A stretch of 64,000 bases of DNA, from positions 220,001 to 284,000 of the forward strand of contig NZ_CP137640.1 of NCBI RefSeq assembly GCF_036670025.1. Direction: 5' to 3'. The notes below the pieces were generated by a model. The model was not told the origin of the DNA and did no database searches. It was given only the letters and a program-made list of their open reading frames with translations. Position 1 is the first letter of the stretch. Each line of letters starts with the position of its first letter. Source of the DNA: Bacillus_BD oryzisoli (GTDB lineage Bacteria; Bacillota; Bacilli; Bacillales; Cytobacillaceae). Position numbers and translations under genes: made by a program. Shown here one piece after another: positions 41,385 to 51,178 of this stretch.

Positions 41385-42815
41385 TTAAATCAGTACACCT
41401 GCTAATCTTTTAACTCCTTCAATAATTTTAGGCGATTCAAGATGAGCAAAGCCGAGCAGCAGTCCTTTACGAGAGCTTTCTAAGCAATAAGGACTGAGTG
41501 GGAATACACCAACGCCCGCTCTTAATGCAGCGTTAACAGCTTTGTATTCATCAAATTGTTTGTTACCTTCTAATAGAACATGGAGGCCTGATTCAGTGCC
41601 AGATATATGAAAGTGGTCTGCTAATCCTGATGTGTTTAAAGTCTGAATAATATCACGATGACGTTTATGATAGATGGACCGCATTCTTCTGACATGCTTC
41701 AATAGATCGCCTGTTTCGAAAAATTGCCCAAGTGCCAGCTGCTCCATAACGGGTAAGTGGCGACAGACGAACTCCTGTACTTTCGCCATCCTGGCGATTG
41801 CTTCCTCAGGACCGATTACGGCTGCAAGACGAATGCCGGGAGCAAGCAGCTTTGTGAAGCTTAACAAATATAAAATGTTTGTTGGTAATTGTGAATATAA
41901 GCTTGGCATCGGGCCGCCGCGATAGCGGAATTCTCCGTCATAATCATCTTCTATAATCCATGTTTGATTTTGCTGGGCAAACTGAATTAATTCTTGTCTG
42001 CGATTCGCCGTCATCAATACACCGCTTGGAAATTGATGTGAAGGGGTTGTGAAAATCATTTTTGTATGTGGGGAAATCTGTCCCACACAGATTCCTTGAT
42101 CATCAACGGGAATCGGCTCAATCCTCATATCGCGATAACGCATCGATGTCCAGGCAACCGGAAAGCCCGGGTCCTCAACGGAAACTAAATCGCCTTCCTG
42201 CAGGAGAGCCTGCGCAATAATATCCATCGTCTGCCTTGCTCCTAAGGTGAGAAGGATTTGATTGGGCTGAACATGAATGCCTCTTTCAATCGCTAAGTAG
42301 CGGCTGATCTGTTCTCGTACAGAGTATAAGCCGTAAGGGGAGCTATAGCCCCAGTCAAAGACATTTTCCTCTCTCATTGCTGTATTAGAAGCTCGCCGCC
42401 ATAACTTTTGAAAGGTTGGATCAATATACGGCACATGGAGACGAAAGTCTATTTCTGCTTTTTCCTCATGATCTACCTCAGGCCAGTGATCAACACCCTC
42501 TGTTTTCTCCTCAAGAAAAGGTTTTGACGGAATCACAGGAACAGTATGTTCAGCCTTTTCACCATTGTTATCAGGCATAATCTCACACACCCGTGTCCCA
42601 CCTCTGCGTGAGGTTATGACATATCCCCGAGATTGCAGTTCCTCGTAAGCAATCTGCACACTCGACCTTGATATTGAAAGCTCCTGAGCCAGCTGACGAG
42701 TAGGAACCAACGGATCCCCTGGTGCGAGCTGTCCATTTGTAATATATTCAATCACCTGATCCACAATCTGCAACCAAATTGTTCTTTTATCCTTTTTATC
42801 GAGTTTAATATACAT
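41385..42815 (-). CDS. pdxR: MocR/GntR regulator with aminotransferase domain, probably PdxR
   Basis: The 476-residue protein joins an N-terminal GntR winged helix (QLAQELSISRSSVQIAYEEL at 41-60) to a fold-type I aminotransferase domain. The latter has DDYDGE with Asp291 for the pyridine nitrogen and Lys322 in SFTKLLAPGIRL for the PLP Schiff base. Regulators of this type near pdxST sense PLP. The start is ATG 42815, with TTAGGAG upstream; an ATG at 42863 would add an unlikely leader. Identical 9-mers before this gene and before pdxS support a regulatory link. Confidence 0.82.
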   Translation of the reverse strand: MYIKLDKKDKRTIWLQIVDQVIEYITNGQLAPGDPLVPTRQLAQELSISRSSVQIAYEELQSRGYVITSRRGGTRVCEIMPDNNGEKAEHTVPVIPSKPFLEEKTEGVDHWPEVDHEEKAEIDFRLHVPYIDPTFQKLWRRASNTAMREENVFDWGYSSPYGLYSVREQISRYLAIERGIHVQPNQILLTLGARQTMDIIAQALLQEGDLVSVEDPGFPVAWTSMRYRDMRIEPIPVDDQGICVGQISPHTKMIFTTPSHQFPSGVLMTANRRQELIQFAQQNQTWIIEDDYDGEFRYRGGPMPSLYSQLPTNILYLLSFTKLLAPGIRLAAVIGPEEAIARMAKVQEFVCRHLPVMEQLALGQFFETGDLLKHVRRMRSIYHKRHRDIIQTLNTSGLADHFHISGTESGLHVLLEGNKQFDEYKAVNAALRAGVGVFPLSPYCLESSRKGLLLGFAHLESPKIIEGVKRLAGVLI

Positions 42816-42839
42816 AAATATCCAAACTCCTAACCTATG

Positions 42840-42891
42840 AATATGGATTGTTATTATTATCATAAAATAGTTTTAATGACAAATCCATAAT
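42840..42891 (-). promoter_or_regulatory. Candidate pdxR promoter flanked by PdxR half-sites
   Basis: On the minus strand TTGTCA (42882-42877) is a good -35 with an A+T-rich -10 region about 16-17 bases on. ATCCATAAT (42883-42891) abuts the -35 and AATATGGAT (42840-42848) lies past the -10. The same 9-mers precede pdxS. Confidence 0.5.
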
Positions 42892-43674
42892 AATTAGGCA
42901 TCATTATTACAATTTTGTTTTTACTTTTTGGATAAATGGCATAGTGAAACAAGCCTAATGAAATAGCCAGTTTGAGTTCTGGCAATTATTCTTTTAAGTA
43001 TACGCGGGGGCTCAAGGGCTTGTTTGAAGCTTGGACTTATCGCAAATTACACGACCCCATACAGTAATTTTCAGAATCATGATATAAACAAAGGGTGAAT
43101 ATTTTTAAACTGTTTTATCTGGGTTCTGTAGAAATATGGAAAATATATGTATTATACATGATTAATATGGGACCTCAGTTTTAATTCTGAACAGTTTCAT
43201 AAAAAGTTGTTTAATATTCGAACGATTATGAATGTGTGTTAACAGGAGTGATTTCTATCTATATAATATTGAAACTTATCAGCTATACCTTTGATTTAAG
43301 AGTTATTGGGCAAAATTTTGCTTTATTTTCGCGTTTTTACGCTAAATTTCCTAGCTATTTTGTATTTCATGGGGTTTCTGAGTAGTTGTATATTATTTTG
43401 GCACGACTTTTGCTTTTATGTAAGAGAAATGGTGGATATAGGGAAAATAATCATAAAGGTAAGAGAGGGTGTGGTAACGGTGTTTTGAGTTTTTTGACTA
43501 TTGATAATTATAGAATTACGACTATACTTTATTTTTAAATTTTATCTAAATTATTTTGAAAAAACATGTGGTGCTTAACACAGTAGAGGTAAATTTTCTT
43601 TTCCTTCCTTGATGAAGTTTCCCATTGTTCCACAATTTTGTTATCGCTTACCAAAAAATGAATGGAGGCTACCT
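42892..43674. other. Long intergenic region upstream of the first sigma54-controlled gene
   Basis: I recognise no gene in this stretch; a 60-codon ORF at 43306 overlaps the promoter below. It contains a weak hairpin GCCAG/CTGGC near 42968, a CTGAACAG half-site at 43187 and the sigma54 promoter. Confidence 0.5.
43399..43414 (+). promoter_or_regulatory. Sigma54 (-24/-12) promoter before the MFS gene
   Basis: TGGCAC-GACTT-TTGCT fits the TGGCAC-N5-TTGCW consensus perfectly. It lies about 260 bases before the start at 43675, with CTGAACAG about 210 bases upstream as a possible enhancer site. Confidence 0.8.
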
Positions 43675-45024
43675 ATGACAGCTAATAAAAAGACATTAGG
43701 CGAACTTACAACGCGAAAAATTTATTTAAGAATTGTCCCATATTTTCTTATTTTATATGTCATTGCATTTATAGATCGAATGAATATAGGCTACGTTGCA
43801 TTGGATATGAATACTGAATTAGCATTAACGAGTACTAGCATAGGTCTGATTGCAGGAATTTTCTTTATAGGTTATTTTTTCTTTGAAGTTCCTAGTAATA
43901 TACTAATGAATCGTTATGGGGCAAGGAAATGGATTTCACGGATATTGATTACCTGGGGATTCATTTGTATTGTTACTGGTTTTGTACAAGATGTAACCCA
44001 ACTTTACTTTCTTCGCTTTTTACTTGGTGTAGCTGAAGCTGGGTTTTATCCAGCTGTTATTTTATATTTTACACTGTGGTTACCCAAAAAAGAACTTGCT
44101 CGTGCGGTCGCCCTCTTTATGATTGGTATGCCTTTGGCAAATATTATTGGAGCACCGCTATCGACTTGGATTATGGATAACATAAGCTGGTTCGAACTTT
44201 CAGGATGGCGTTGGGTTTTTGTAATGGAAGGCTTTCCTGCAGTGCTTTTTGGAATATTAAACCTCTTTTTATTAACTGATCTCCCAGAACAAGCTAAATG
44301 GCTTAGCAGAGAAGAGAAAGATTGGCTTAAGGCAGAATTAGACAATGAAAGAGTAGAAGTAAAAGATCAGAAGGAGTTTAGTTCTCATCGAAAGGTATTT
44401 GTTAATATACTTAAGGATTCCAAAATATGGATTTTAATTGCTATTTACTTGCCAATCACAGTTGCAAATTATGGCGTTGCTACGTGGCTACCAACTATTA
44501 TTAAATCTTTTTCTAGTAGTTTAACGAACTACCAAATTGGTTTAATTACTTTAATACCTTATATTTTGGGCGGTATTGCGATGGTTTTATGGGCATTTAA
44601 ATCTGATCGTACGGGTGAAAGGAAATTCCATACAGCGGTTACTCCATTAGTTGCCGCCATCGGTTTATTGGGAGCTGCTTTAACATCTAACTATCTTTTA
44701 TCTATGGTCATGATTTGTATTGCAGTGATAGGATTATATAGCTTTTTTGGTCCATATTGGCCTCTAACGACTGAATTTCTTTCTCTTAAAACTGCGGCAA
44801 TAGGGATTGCTTTTATTAATTCTATCGCTAATTTAGGAGGATTTATTGGACCATATTTTATTGGTTTTATAAACGATGCGACTCAAACTACAAAAAGTGG
44901 ATTATTCTTTATCGTTATCCTTCTAGTTGTTAGTTTTATTTCTGCTATTAGTATTAAAAAGGACAAAGATATCCTTCCTGTTGACCGCACAGAAACAAAT
45001 CCAAGTGAAGCAGCAGGTAATTAA
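43675..45024 (+). CDS. MFS transporter, anion:cation symporter family
   Basis: The 449-residue, 12-helix protein has the ACS-family pattern: FIDRMNIGYVALDMN in helix 1, FFEVPSNILMNRYGARKWISR after helix 2 (GARKWISR is motif A) and LPEQAKWLSREEKDWL in the central loop. Members import organic anions such as hexuronates, tartrate or aromatic acids. The start is ATG 43675 with GGAGG upstream; 43609 is in frame without a ribosome binding site. It has its own sigma54 promoter and likely supplies the pathway encoded downstream. Confidence 0.88.
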   Translation: MTANKKTLGELTTRKIYLRIVPYFLILYVIAFIDRMNIGYVALDMNTELALTSTSIGLIAGIFFIGYFFFEVPSNILMNRYGARKWISRILITWGFICIVTGFVQDVTQLYFLRFLLGVAEAGFYPAVILYFTLWLPKKELARAVALFMIGMPLANIIGAPLSTWIMDNISWFELSGWRWVFVMEGFPAVLFGILNLFLLTDLPEQAKWLSREEKDWLKAELDNERVEVKDQKEFSSHRKVFVNILKDSKIWILIAIYLPITVANYGVATWLPTIIKSFSSSLTNYQIGLITLIPYILGGIAMVLWAFKSDRTGERKFHTAVTPLVAAIGLLGAALTSNYLLSMVMICIAVIGLYSFFGPYWPLTTEFLSLKTAAIGIAFINSIANLGGFIGPYFIGFINDATQTTKSGLFFIVILLVVSFISAISIKKDKDILPVDRTETNPSEAAGN

Positions 45025-45365
45025 TTAAATAACTATTTATTTTTTTTGAACCACTTATTTAATATAGAAGGAAAATGAATCAAAAATCAATGGAGTATCC
45101 TAAAGCAAATGTTTAACTATTTAACATGATCAAATGAAAATGTTTTATTACTGAACAACTTTTAATTGTTTGAAAGTTTACATTTTACTTAATTTTGCTA
45201 AAATACTATTATTAATAAATTTTTTATGATTGGCACGAAAATTGCATAAAGAAAAGTAAAGGTAGCATGGCAGTCTTCTCTAAAGGTCAAATAGATTTTA
45301 TTCGTTTTCATTAGGGAAACTGACCATTCTACTATTAATAAAAAAGATAAAGTGAGGTTGAAAGT
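45025..45365. other. Intergenic region with sigma54 promoter and possible enhancer site
   Basis: No gene is visible. ACTGAACAACTTTTAATTGTT at 45150 region holds an AACAA/TTGTT inverted repeat about 80 bases before the -24 box listed separately. Confidence 0.45.
45231..45246 (+). promoter_or_regulatory. Sigma54 promoter before the HIBADH-type operon
   Basis: TGGCAC-GAAAA-TTGCA fits the -24/-12 consensus exactly. The first gene starts about 120 bases downstream. Confidence 0.8.
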
Positions 45366-46265
45366 ATGTCGTATGAATTAGGTTTTGTAGGCTTGGGGAA
45401 TCTTGGCGGTGAACTGGCAGGACGTTTAATAGATTGTGGTTTTAAAGTTAATCTATACGATATTGATACGGAGAAAGTGAATGCGTTGGAAGAACGGGGA
45501 GGAATTGGTGCCCAATCGATTGTCGAACTTACGCAAAAATCAGATGTTGTCCTAACTAGTCTTCCTAATCCCAAGGTGGTCGATAATGTTTATTTTGGTA
45601 AAGATGGCCTATTAAGTCTATTAGCTCCAGGTAAATGTGTTATTGAACTGAGCACCATTGATATTCAAACCATGAAGAAAATTGCGGAACAAGGAAAAGA
45701 AAGAAACATTAATATCATTGACGCTCCAGTAAGCGCAGGTATTCCAGAAGCAAGAGCTGGTGCTGCTGTATTGCTTGTGGGAGCGGAGGAGAATGTGCTT
45801 GAACGCTATCGAGAAGTCCTAGAAGCATTAGCAGGCGACAAAATTTTCCATGTAGGTCTCCCAGGCGATGGAAAAGCAATTAAGCTGATTAATAATTTGA
45901 TGTCTTTGGGAAGTGTTCTGATTGGCGCCGAAGCCTATTTAATTGGTGTTCAATCTGGAATTGAACCAAAACGGTTATACGATGTTTTGTCACAATGTGC
46001 CGGAAGGTCTTTCCAATTTGTAAAACGCTTCCCAAATTGGGTCGAGAGAGATTTTGAGGCTGGTTTCTCCATTGACTTAGGAACGAAGGATTTGAAACTA
46101 GTGTTAGACATGGCCAATCAGCTCAATCGTGAAACACCATTGGCTAAACATATTTTCAGCTATTTTGAAGAGGCTCAAAAGGATGGTCTGGGAAAACTCG
46201 ATGTGTTGGCGGTTACTGAGACGGTGGAAAAACTAGCTAAAAAACAAGGAATGAGTTTGACATGA
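45366..46265 (+). CDS. NAD(P)-dependent beta-hydroxyacid dehydrogenase (HIBADH family)
   Basis: The 299-residue protein oxidises a 3-hydroxy acid or reduces the matching semialdehyde. GFVGLGNLGGELAGRL at 6-21 is the dinucleotide site, DAPVSAG (119-125) is the substrate motif and Lys173 in GKAIKLINN is the catalytic lysine. The family includes 3-hydroxyisobutyrate and tartronate semialdehyde enzymes. The aldehyde dehydrogenase two genes later could act on the product. Its stop overlaps the next start by four bases (ATGA). Confidence 0.88.
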   Translation: MSYELGFVGLGNLGGELAGRLIDCGFKVNLYDIDTEKVNALEERGGIGAQSIVELTQKSDVVLTSLPNPKVVDNVYFGKDGLLSLLAPGKCVIELSTIDIQTMKKIAEQGKERNINIIDAPVSAGIPEARAGAAVLLVGAEENVLERYREVLEALAGDKIFHVGLPGDGKAIKLINNLMSLGSVLIGAEAYLIGVQSGIEPKRLYDVLSQCAGRSFQFVKRFPNWVERDFEAGFSIDLGTKDLKLVLDMANQLNRETPLAKHIFSYFEEAQKDGLGKLDVLAVTETVEKLAKKQGMSLT

Positions 46266-47035
46266 GTGACTTCCCTATAATTATTCCACTATGTGTGGGA
46301 GTTTTTCCAAAGTTTGAAGTATCCAGTTTTCTTTATGGCCGACATCAGGGCAAGAAAGAAGATTTTCCTTGTATTATGTTTGTCATTAAAGCGGGTACTC
46401 ATACCATTGTTGTAGATACTGGACCGTATGATGAAGAAAAAGCAACAAAATTGCATGTACCTTTGAAACGTCCTCAAGAAATGGAACCTGTCCAGGCATT
46501 AAAAAGTATTGGGGTGGACTCTGATGAAGTGGATCTGGTGATCTTAAGCCATTTACATTGGGATCATTGTGGCAATTGCAAGATGTTTAAGAATGCAACG
46601 TTTTTAGTCCAAAAGGATGAGCTTCAGTACGCAGTCGCCCCAAACCCAGTGCAGCAAACTCAATATGATCTAGGGTTTGAGGGAGTACAACCTAGTTGGA
46701 TGGAAGTATTGGATCAGATTCAAACTGTAGATGGGGATGTAGATGATGTTGTTAAAGGAGTACATCTGGTTAAGTTACCTGGCCATACTCCGGGATTAAT
46801 GGGCGTGGCTGTAGAAACTCAAAAGGGAGTTCATGTCATTGCTAGTGATTGTATCCCATTGAATGTTAACTGGTTAGGGGATGCTAAACAAAAGCATATT
46901 CCAAATGGTATTCATATTAATCTAGAGGACTTCCAATATTCTTTTGAAAAGCTTGAGAGGATTGCCAATGTTGTATTAGCATCTCATGATTTTGAAACGC
47001 TTAAACATAAGCAGTACCCAGTCTTGGATGAATGA
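46262..47035 (+). CDS. Metallo-beta-lactamase-fold lactonase-like hydrolase
   Basis: The 257-residue protein carries SHLHWDHCGN with His97, His99, Asp101 and His102, then LPGHTPGLMGV and IASDCIP with further metal ligands. This matches the AHL-lactonase (AttM/AiiA-like) branch. Its ATG overlaps the stop of the dehydrogenase gene by four bases, so they are translationally coupled. A pathway lactone is a more likely substrate than a quorum signal in this setting, but that is inference. Confidence 0.84.
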   Translation: MSDFPIIIPLCVGVFPKFEVSSFLYGRHQGKKEDFPCIMFVIKAGTHTIVVDTGPYDEEKATKLHVPLKRPQEMEPVQALKSIGVDSDEVDLVILSHLHWDHCGNCKMFKNATFLVQKDELQYAVAPNPVQQTQYDLGFEGVQPSWMEVLDQIQTVDGDVDDVVKGVHLVKLPGHTPGLMGVAVETQKGVHVIASDCIPLNVNWLGDAKQKHIPNGIHINLEDFQYSFEKLERIANVVLASHDFETLKHKQYPVLDE

Positions 47036-47148
47036 AGTTGATTTATTGACTCATTTTTGTAAGCAGATAGGTTAGTTAGAAGAAAGGGAATAATCTATTT
47101 GTGTCGGAATAGATTTCACCCATAGAATGTGATAAGGAGAGGGTTCAC

Positions 47149-48597
47149 TTGGCTGTAAAAACGGATATAAGATCAATAGATGTGGGAATTTGGATAGCTG
47201 GACAATGGGTTGAGACGAAAGAAAAAATTGCTGTAAAGAATAAATTTAATGGAGAGACTTTGGGATTTGTAGGGAAGGCAGATAAAGAACAAACAGAGTG
47301 GGCTGTTTCAAATGCCAAAGAAACGTTTGAAAAGGTTAAGTTGTCGCCATATGAGCGTTCAGTGATATTGAATAAAATGGCTCAAAAACTGAAAGAGAAT
47401 AAAGAAGAACTTGCTCTTATTTTGACTCGCGAGACAGGTAACACGATTAGGGAATCGCGCGCTGAAATTGACCGTTGTGTTTTCACTTTTGAGCATAGTG
47501 CGGAAGAAGCAAAAAGAATAACAGGGGAAATGCTGCCAATTAATTCTATGAAAGGACATGAAAATCGGTTTGGTTTCACGGTGCGAGTTCCGGTAGGGGT
47601 TGTTTGTGCGATTACCCCGTTTAATGGTCCGCTTAATTTGGCATCACATAAAGTTGCACCGGCAATTGCTGCAGGAAATACCGTTGTTTTAAAGCCTGCA
47701 AGAACAACTTCTTTAAGTGCTGTCCGGTTTGCTGAACTTTTAAAGGAAGCAGGATTGCCAGATGGATATTTAAATGTCGTGTTCGGTGGTGGTGCGGATG
47801 TCGGAACATGGCTTCTCCATGATCAGAGAATCGGTTTTTATAGCTTTACTGGAAGTGAAGAAGTTGGAAAAATGATAAAGCAAGAAACAGGAATCCGCCG
47901 TGTAGGTTTAGAATTGGGCAATAATTCTGCTACGATTGTATGCTCTGATGCAAACATCGAACAAGCAGCTGAGTTATGTGTGAAACGAGCTTTATGGAAA
48001 GCTGGGCAGGTATGTATTTCAGTACAGCGTGTGTATGTTCATGAGGCCGTCTTAGAGCAGTTCCTTCAAAAGGCCTCTGCCATCATAGAGAATATTAAAG
48101 TGGGAGATCCTGAGGATCCTAATACAGATATAGGAGTTATGCATACTGAAGAAGCTGCTAGTAGAATTGAAGCCTGGGTTCATGAAGCCGTTGAACAAGG
48201 AGCGAGAGTCGTATGTGGGAATAAACGAAACAAATCCCAATTTTTACCGACATTACTTACAGATGTAAAGCCTGATATGAAAGTTGTTTGCAAAGAAATT
48301 TTTGCTCCTGTAGTTTCTGTTATTCCTTTTAAGGATTTGGATGAGGTGATTCGTCTAGTAAATGATTCGGATTATGGATTACAAGCAGGTGCATTTACGA
48401 ACGACATTAACACGGCGTTTTATTTAGCCAATAAAATTGAAGTGGGCGGTCTAAATATTAACGATACATCGAACTGGCGTGCAGATATCATTCCATATGG
48501 CGGTATAAAAAATAGTGGGATTGGCAGGGAAGGTCCAAAGTACGCTATCGAGGAAATGACAGAACTTAGGGTTATTACATTTAATTTAAGTCACTAA
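47149..48597 (+). CDS. NAD-dependent aldehyde dehydrogenase, copy 1
   Basis: The 482-residue enzyme has FNGPLNLASHKVAPAIAAGN at about 158-177, the general-base Glu255 in LELGNN and the nucleophile Cys289 in GQVCISVQRV, so it is a complete non-acylating aldehyde dehydrogenase. Its motifs place it with lactaldehyde, vanillin and related aldehyde dehydrogenases. A close paralogue lies at 52087. Start TTG 47149 follows GGAGAGGG. It is the last gene of this operon, before a terminator. Confidence 0.9.
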   Translation: MAVKTDIRSIDVGIWIAGQWVETKEKIAVKNKFNGETLGFVGKADKEQTEWAVSNAKETFEKVKLSPYERSVILNKMAQKLKENKEELALILTRETGNTIRESRAEIDRCVFTFEHSAEEAKRITGEMLPINSMKGHENRFGFTVRVPVGVVCAITPFNGPLNLASHKVAPAIAAGNTVVLKPARTTSLSAVRFAELLKEAGLPDGYLNVVFGGGADVGTWLLHDQRIGFYSFTGSEEVGKMIKQETGIRRVGLELGNNSATIVCSDANIEQAAELCVKRALWKAGQVCISVQRVYVHEAVLEQFLQKASAIIENIKVGDPEDPNTDIGVMHTEEAASRIEAWVHEAVEQGARVVCGNKRNKSQFLPTLLTDVKPDMKVVCKEIFAPVVSVIPFKDLDEVIRLVNDSDYGLQAGAFTNDINTAFYLANKIEVGGLNINDTSNWRADIIPYGGIKNSGIGREGPKYAIEEMTELRVITFNLSH

Positions 48598-48646
48598 TTT
48601 AGATTAGATGATTGCAGAAATTTAATTTTATAAGAGATTTCATTAG

Positions 48647-48697
48647 AAAGATCGTTGACCTAACTAGGCTTTGACCAGGAGGAAGGCGATCTTTTTA
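48647..48697 (+). terminator. Terminator with long loop after aldehyde dehydrogenase copy 1
   Basis: AAAGATCG pairs with CGATCTTT around a 32-base loop, followed by T. Confidence 0.6.
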
Positions 48698-48974
48698 CTG
48701 TTTTGATTAACTGCTATTCTATGGAAATTTTGATAGAAAGATTCTTAAAATTAGTACATAGATGGTATAGGTTTGTCGTTATCGCCTCCTTTTCCCCTAC
48801 TAGCACCTGTCCGTGCGATTTTCATCGAATAGTGAACATCAATTTATCCAATACATTCAATTCTATATATTAATAGTTTTAAATAAATTGTGGCTTCTTT
48901 TGAAAGGCTAAACACTGTTTAATTTTTAGATGGCTATATAATATTATATAAAAATAAAAAATCTTTAGAAGAGT

Positions 48975-49003
48975 TTGATTTTTATTAACTGTTCAGTTAT
49001 TGT
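48975..49003 (+). promoter_or_regulatory. Probable SigA promoter of the activator with overlapping half-site
   Basis: TTGATT (48975-48980), 17 bp and TATTGT (48998-49003). AACTGTTCAGTT fills the spacer at 48987-48998 and shares the CTGTTCAG/CTGAACAG core seen near the sigma54 promoters, suggesting autoregulation. Confidence 0.45.
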
Positions 49004-49087
49004 CATGTATGATTAAAATATGAACGGTTATCATTTTGTTATTAAAAAGACCATTTAATAGATTATAAGAAAACGGGGGAATCATAG

Positions 49088-50983
49088 ATGAATTTTAAGA
49101 TGATTATGACATCAGGGAATCCAGAGCTGACAACTAAGATTGAAAAAATTGCGAAGGAACTTAATTTTTCAGTAACTGTTGTGGAGGGAATATTGAATGA
49201 AGCTGCCCAAGAAGTAAAAAGACTTGTATCGCAGGGCGGGTTTGAAGTAGTGATAAGTCGGGCAGGGACTGCTAAGGAAATTGCTAAATTAGTCCAACTG
49301 CCTATTGTTCATAGTGCTTCTAGTAATTTTGATATCTTAGACTCTTTTAAAAGAGCAAAAGATCTGGGAGATAAAATTTGTTTCATTACATACCCGGAAG
49401 AAGGTTTTGCCTTTAATTTTGACCAAGTAAAAGAAATCGTAGGCTTTGATGTAACGATATTGCCCTATCATACATGGGATGAGCTAGTTAAACAAATAAA
49501 AAAGGCAAAAGAAATGGGAATGGAAGTAGTTGTCGGAGGCGGTATTCGGGCACATGAAATTGTTCAAAATCATGGAATGAAGAGTATGAACGTCATTACA
49601 AGTGACAGAACAATCAAAAGAACATTAATCTTAGCTAGTCAAGTAGCACAAGACCGAATATTGATTAAAAAAGAGACGGAAAGAATGAAGGCTGTTATTA
49701 ATGTGACGGAGGAAGGGATTCTCTTTCTATCAAAAGAGGGTCAGATAGAAACCTTTAACCCTGCGGCTGAAAGGATTTTCGGGATAAAGGAATCACTTGT
49801 TACCGGGAAGAGAATTGAGGAAATAAGAAATCCCCTCCTTTTAAATCTTTTGCAGGAAAAGAAGATATATACTGACAATGGAAGTTTCCGTTTGCAAAAT
49901 CTAATTGTTAACTATGAACCGCTTATTGTTGGATTAGATCGGATTGGCACGGTTATTATTTGCCGAGAGATTAGTAAGATTCAAAAATTAGAGAGTGAAA
50001 TAAGAAGAGAATTGCATTCAAAAGGGTTAATAGCCCGTTTTACATTAGAAGATATTCGGCATAAAAGTGAGCAGATAGAACTCGCCATAAATCTGGCCAA
50101 AGAATATGCGGTGACAGATTCGACCGTTTTGATTATAGGAGAAAGCGGAACAGGGAAGGAGTTAATGGCCCAAGGCATTCATAATGCCAGCAACAGAAAG
50201 GACGGCCCATTTGTGGCTGTTAACTGTGCAGCACTGCCAGAAAACTTAATTGAAAGTGAATTATTTGGGTATGCTGCAGGAGCCTTTACTGGTGCGAATA
50301 AGGGAGGTAAACAAGGCTTCTTTGAATTGGCCCATGGAGGTACAATTTTCCTTGATGAAATTGGAGAAATTCCCGATTTTATTCAAACAAGACTATTAAG
50401 GGTACTTCAGGAAAGAGAGGTCATGCGAATTGGCGGTGATCGGGTGATTCCCGTTGATATTCGCGTCGTTGCAGCAACCAATCGTAAACTTTGGGATTTA
50501 GTAAAGGAAGGCAAGTTTCGGGCTGATTTGTATTTTAGGCTAAATGTGCTTCATATGGGGCTTCCTGCTTTGCGGTACAGAAAGGAGGATATTCCGATTC
50601 TAGTGGATTTCTTCTTACAGAAGATGGGTTCAAAATTTTCCTTTGAAGATTTCTCTGATAACCTAAAAAACTTCTTTATGACATACAGATGGCCTGGGAA
50701 TATTAGGCAGCTTGAAAATATTATTGAAAGAATTCAACTCGGTGTACAGGTATTTAAAGGGGAAAATGCCTTTATTAATGATATTTTAGGCGAAACAGAA
50801 GATGAAGACAGTCAGTTAAATCCAAATGAAGTAATCATGGTCGAATTTGGCACGATGGAAGAGATTGAAAAACAAGTAATTAATAAAATGATGGAATTAA
50901 ATGATCATAATAAAACCTTAGTTGCTGAAAAATTAGGCATTAGCCGTACAACGTTATGGAAAAAGCTTAGTGAAAATTCTTAA
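49088..50983 (+). CDS. Sigma54-dependent enhancer-binding activator with PrpR-type sensor
   Basis: The 631-residue regulator has an N-terminal PrpR_N-like sensor (about 1-185, with VVISRAGTAKEIAKLV), a PAS domain (about 200-310, LFLSKEGQIETFNPAAERIFG), an AAA+ domain with Walker A GESGTGKE at about 351 and the sigma54-contact loop GAFTGA at about 398, and a Fis-type helix-turn-helix at the end (TLVAEKLGISRTTLWKKL). It should activate the -24/-12 promoters at 43399, 45231, 51073 and 59867. The PrpR-type domain suggests a small organic acid or acyl-CoA-related inducer. Start ATG 49088 follows GGGGGA. Confidence 0.93.
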   Translation: MNFKMIMTSGNPELTTKIEKIAKELNFSVTVVEGILNEAAQEVKRLVSQGGFEVVISRAGTAKEIAKLVQLPIVHSASSNFDILDSFKRAKDLGDKICFITYPEEGFAFNFDQVKEIVGFDVTILPYHTWDELVKQIKKAKEMGMEVVVGGGIRAHEIVQNHGMKSMNVITSDRTIKRTLILASQVAQDRILIKKETERMKAVINVTEEGILFLSKEGQIETFNPAAERIFGIKESLVTGKRIEEIRNPLLLNLLQEKKIYTDNGSFRLQNLIVNYEPLIVGLDRIGTVIICREISKIQKLESEIRRELHSKGLIARFTLEDIRHKSEQIELAINLAKEYAVTDSTVLIIGESGTGKELMAQGIHNASNRKDGPFVAVNCAALPENLIESELFGYAAGAFTGANKGGKQGFFELAHGGTIFLDEIGEIPDFIQTRLLRVLQEREVMRIGGDRVIPVDIRVVAATNRKLWDLVKEGKFRADLYFRLNVLHMGLPALRYRKEDIPILVDFFLQKMGSKFSFEDFSDNLKNFFMTYRWPGNIRQLENIIERIQLGVQVFKGENAFINDILGETEDEDSQLNPNEVIMVEFGTMEEIEKQVINKMMELNDHNKTLVAEKLGISRTTLWKKLSENS

Positions 50984-51072
50984 CTGTTTATAATGTGAAC
51001 AATGGATAAGTGATACGTTACTATACTGAACAGAATAATAGCGTTTTGATTCATTTTAATAGGTTTTTAAAT

Positions 51073-51088
51073 TGGCATAGTTATTGCT
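51073..51088 (+). promoter_or_regulatory. Sigma54 promoter before the crotonase/ALDH/TctC operon
   Basis: TGGCAT-AGTTA-TTGCT matches the consensus with one change. ACTGAACAG lies at 51025-51033 and AACTGTTTATAATGTGAACA at 50982, possible enhancer half-sites. Confidence 0.78.
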
Positions 51089-51178
51089 TGTATTATTGGT
51101 GTAATCAGGATTAACTTTGGTATGAATGGATTTTTCTACTAAGGTAAACTGAAAATCAAATCATAGGAGGTGTTGTTA

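Larger units (their letters stand above)
48598..49087. other. Intergenic region upstream of the sigma54 activator
   Basis: No gene is visible. It contains the terminator of the previous operon and the probable promoter of the activator, both listed separately. Confidence 0.5.

Noticed and set aside
42892..43180. Possible gene remnant in the long gap after pdxR
   Set aside because: Short stretches looked protein-like in two frames, but stops interrupt them and no family could be named.
43306..43488. 60-codon plus-strand ORF in the gap before the ACS-family permease
   Set aside because: It overlaps the sigma54 promoter, has no good ribosome binding site and shows no recognisable protein pattern.
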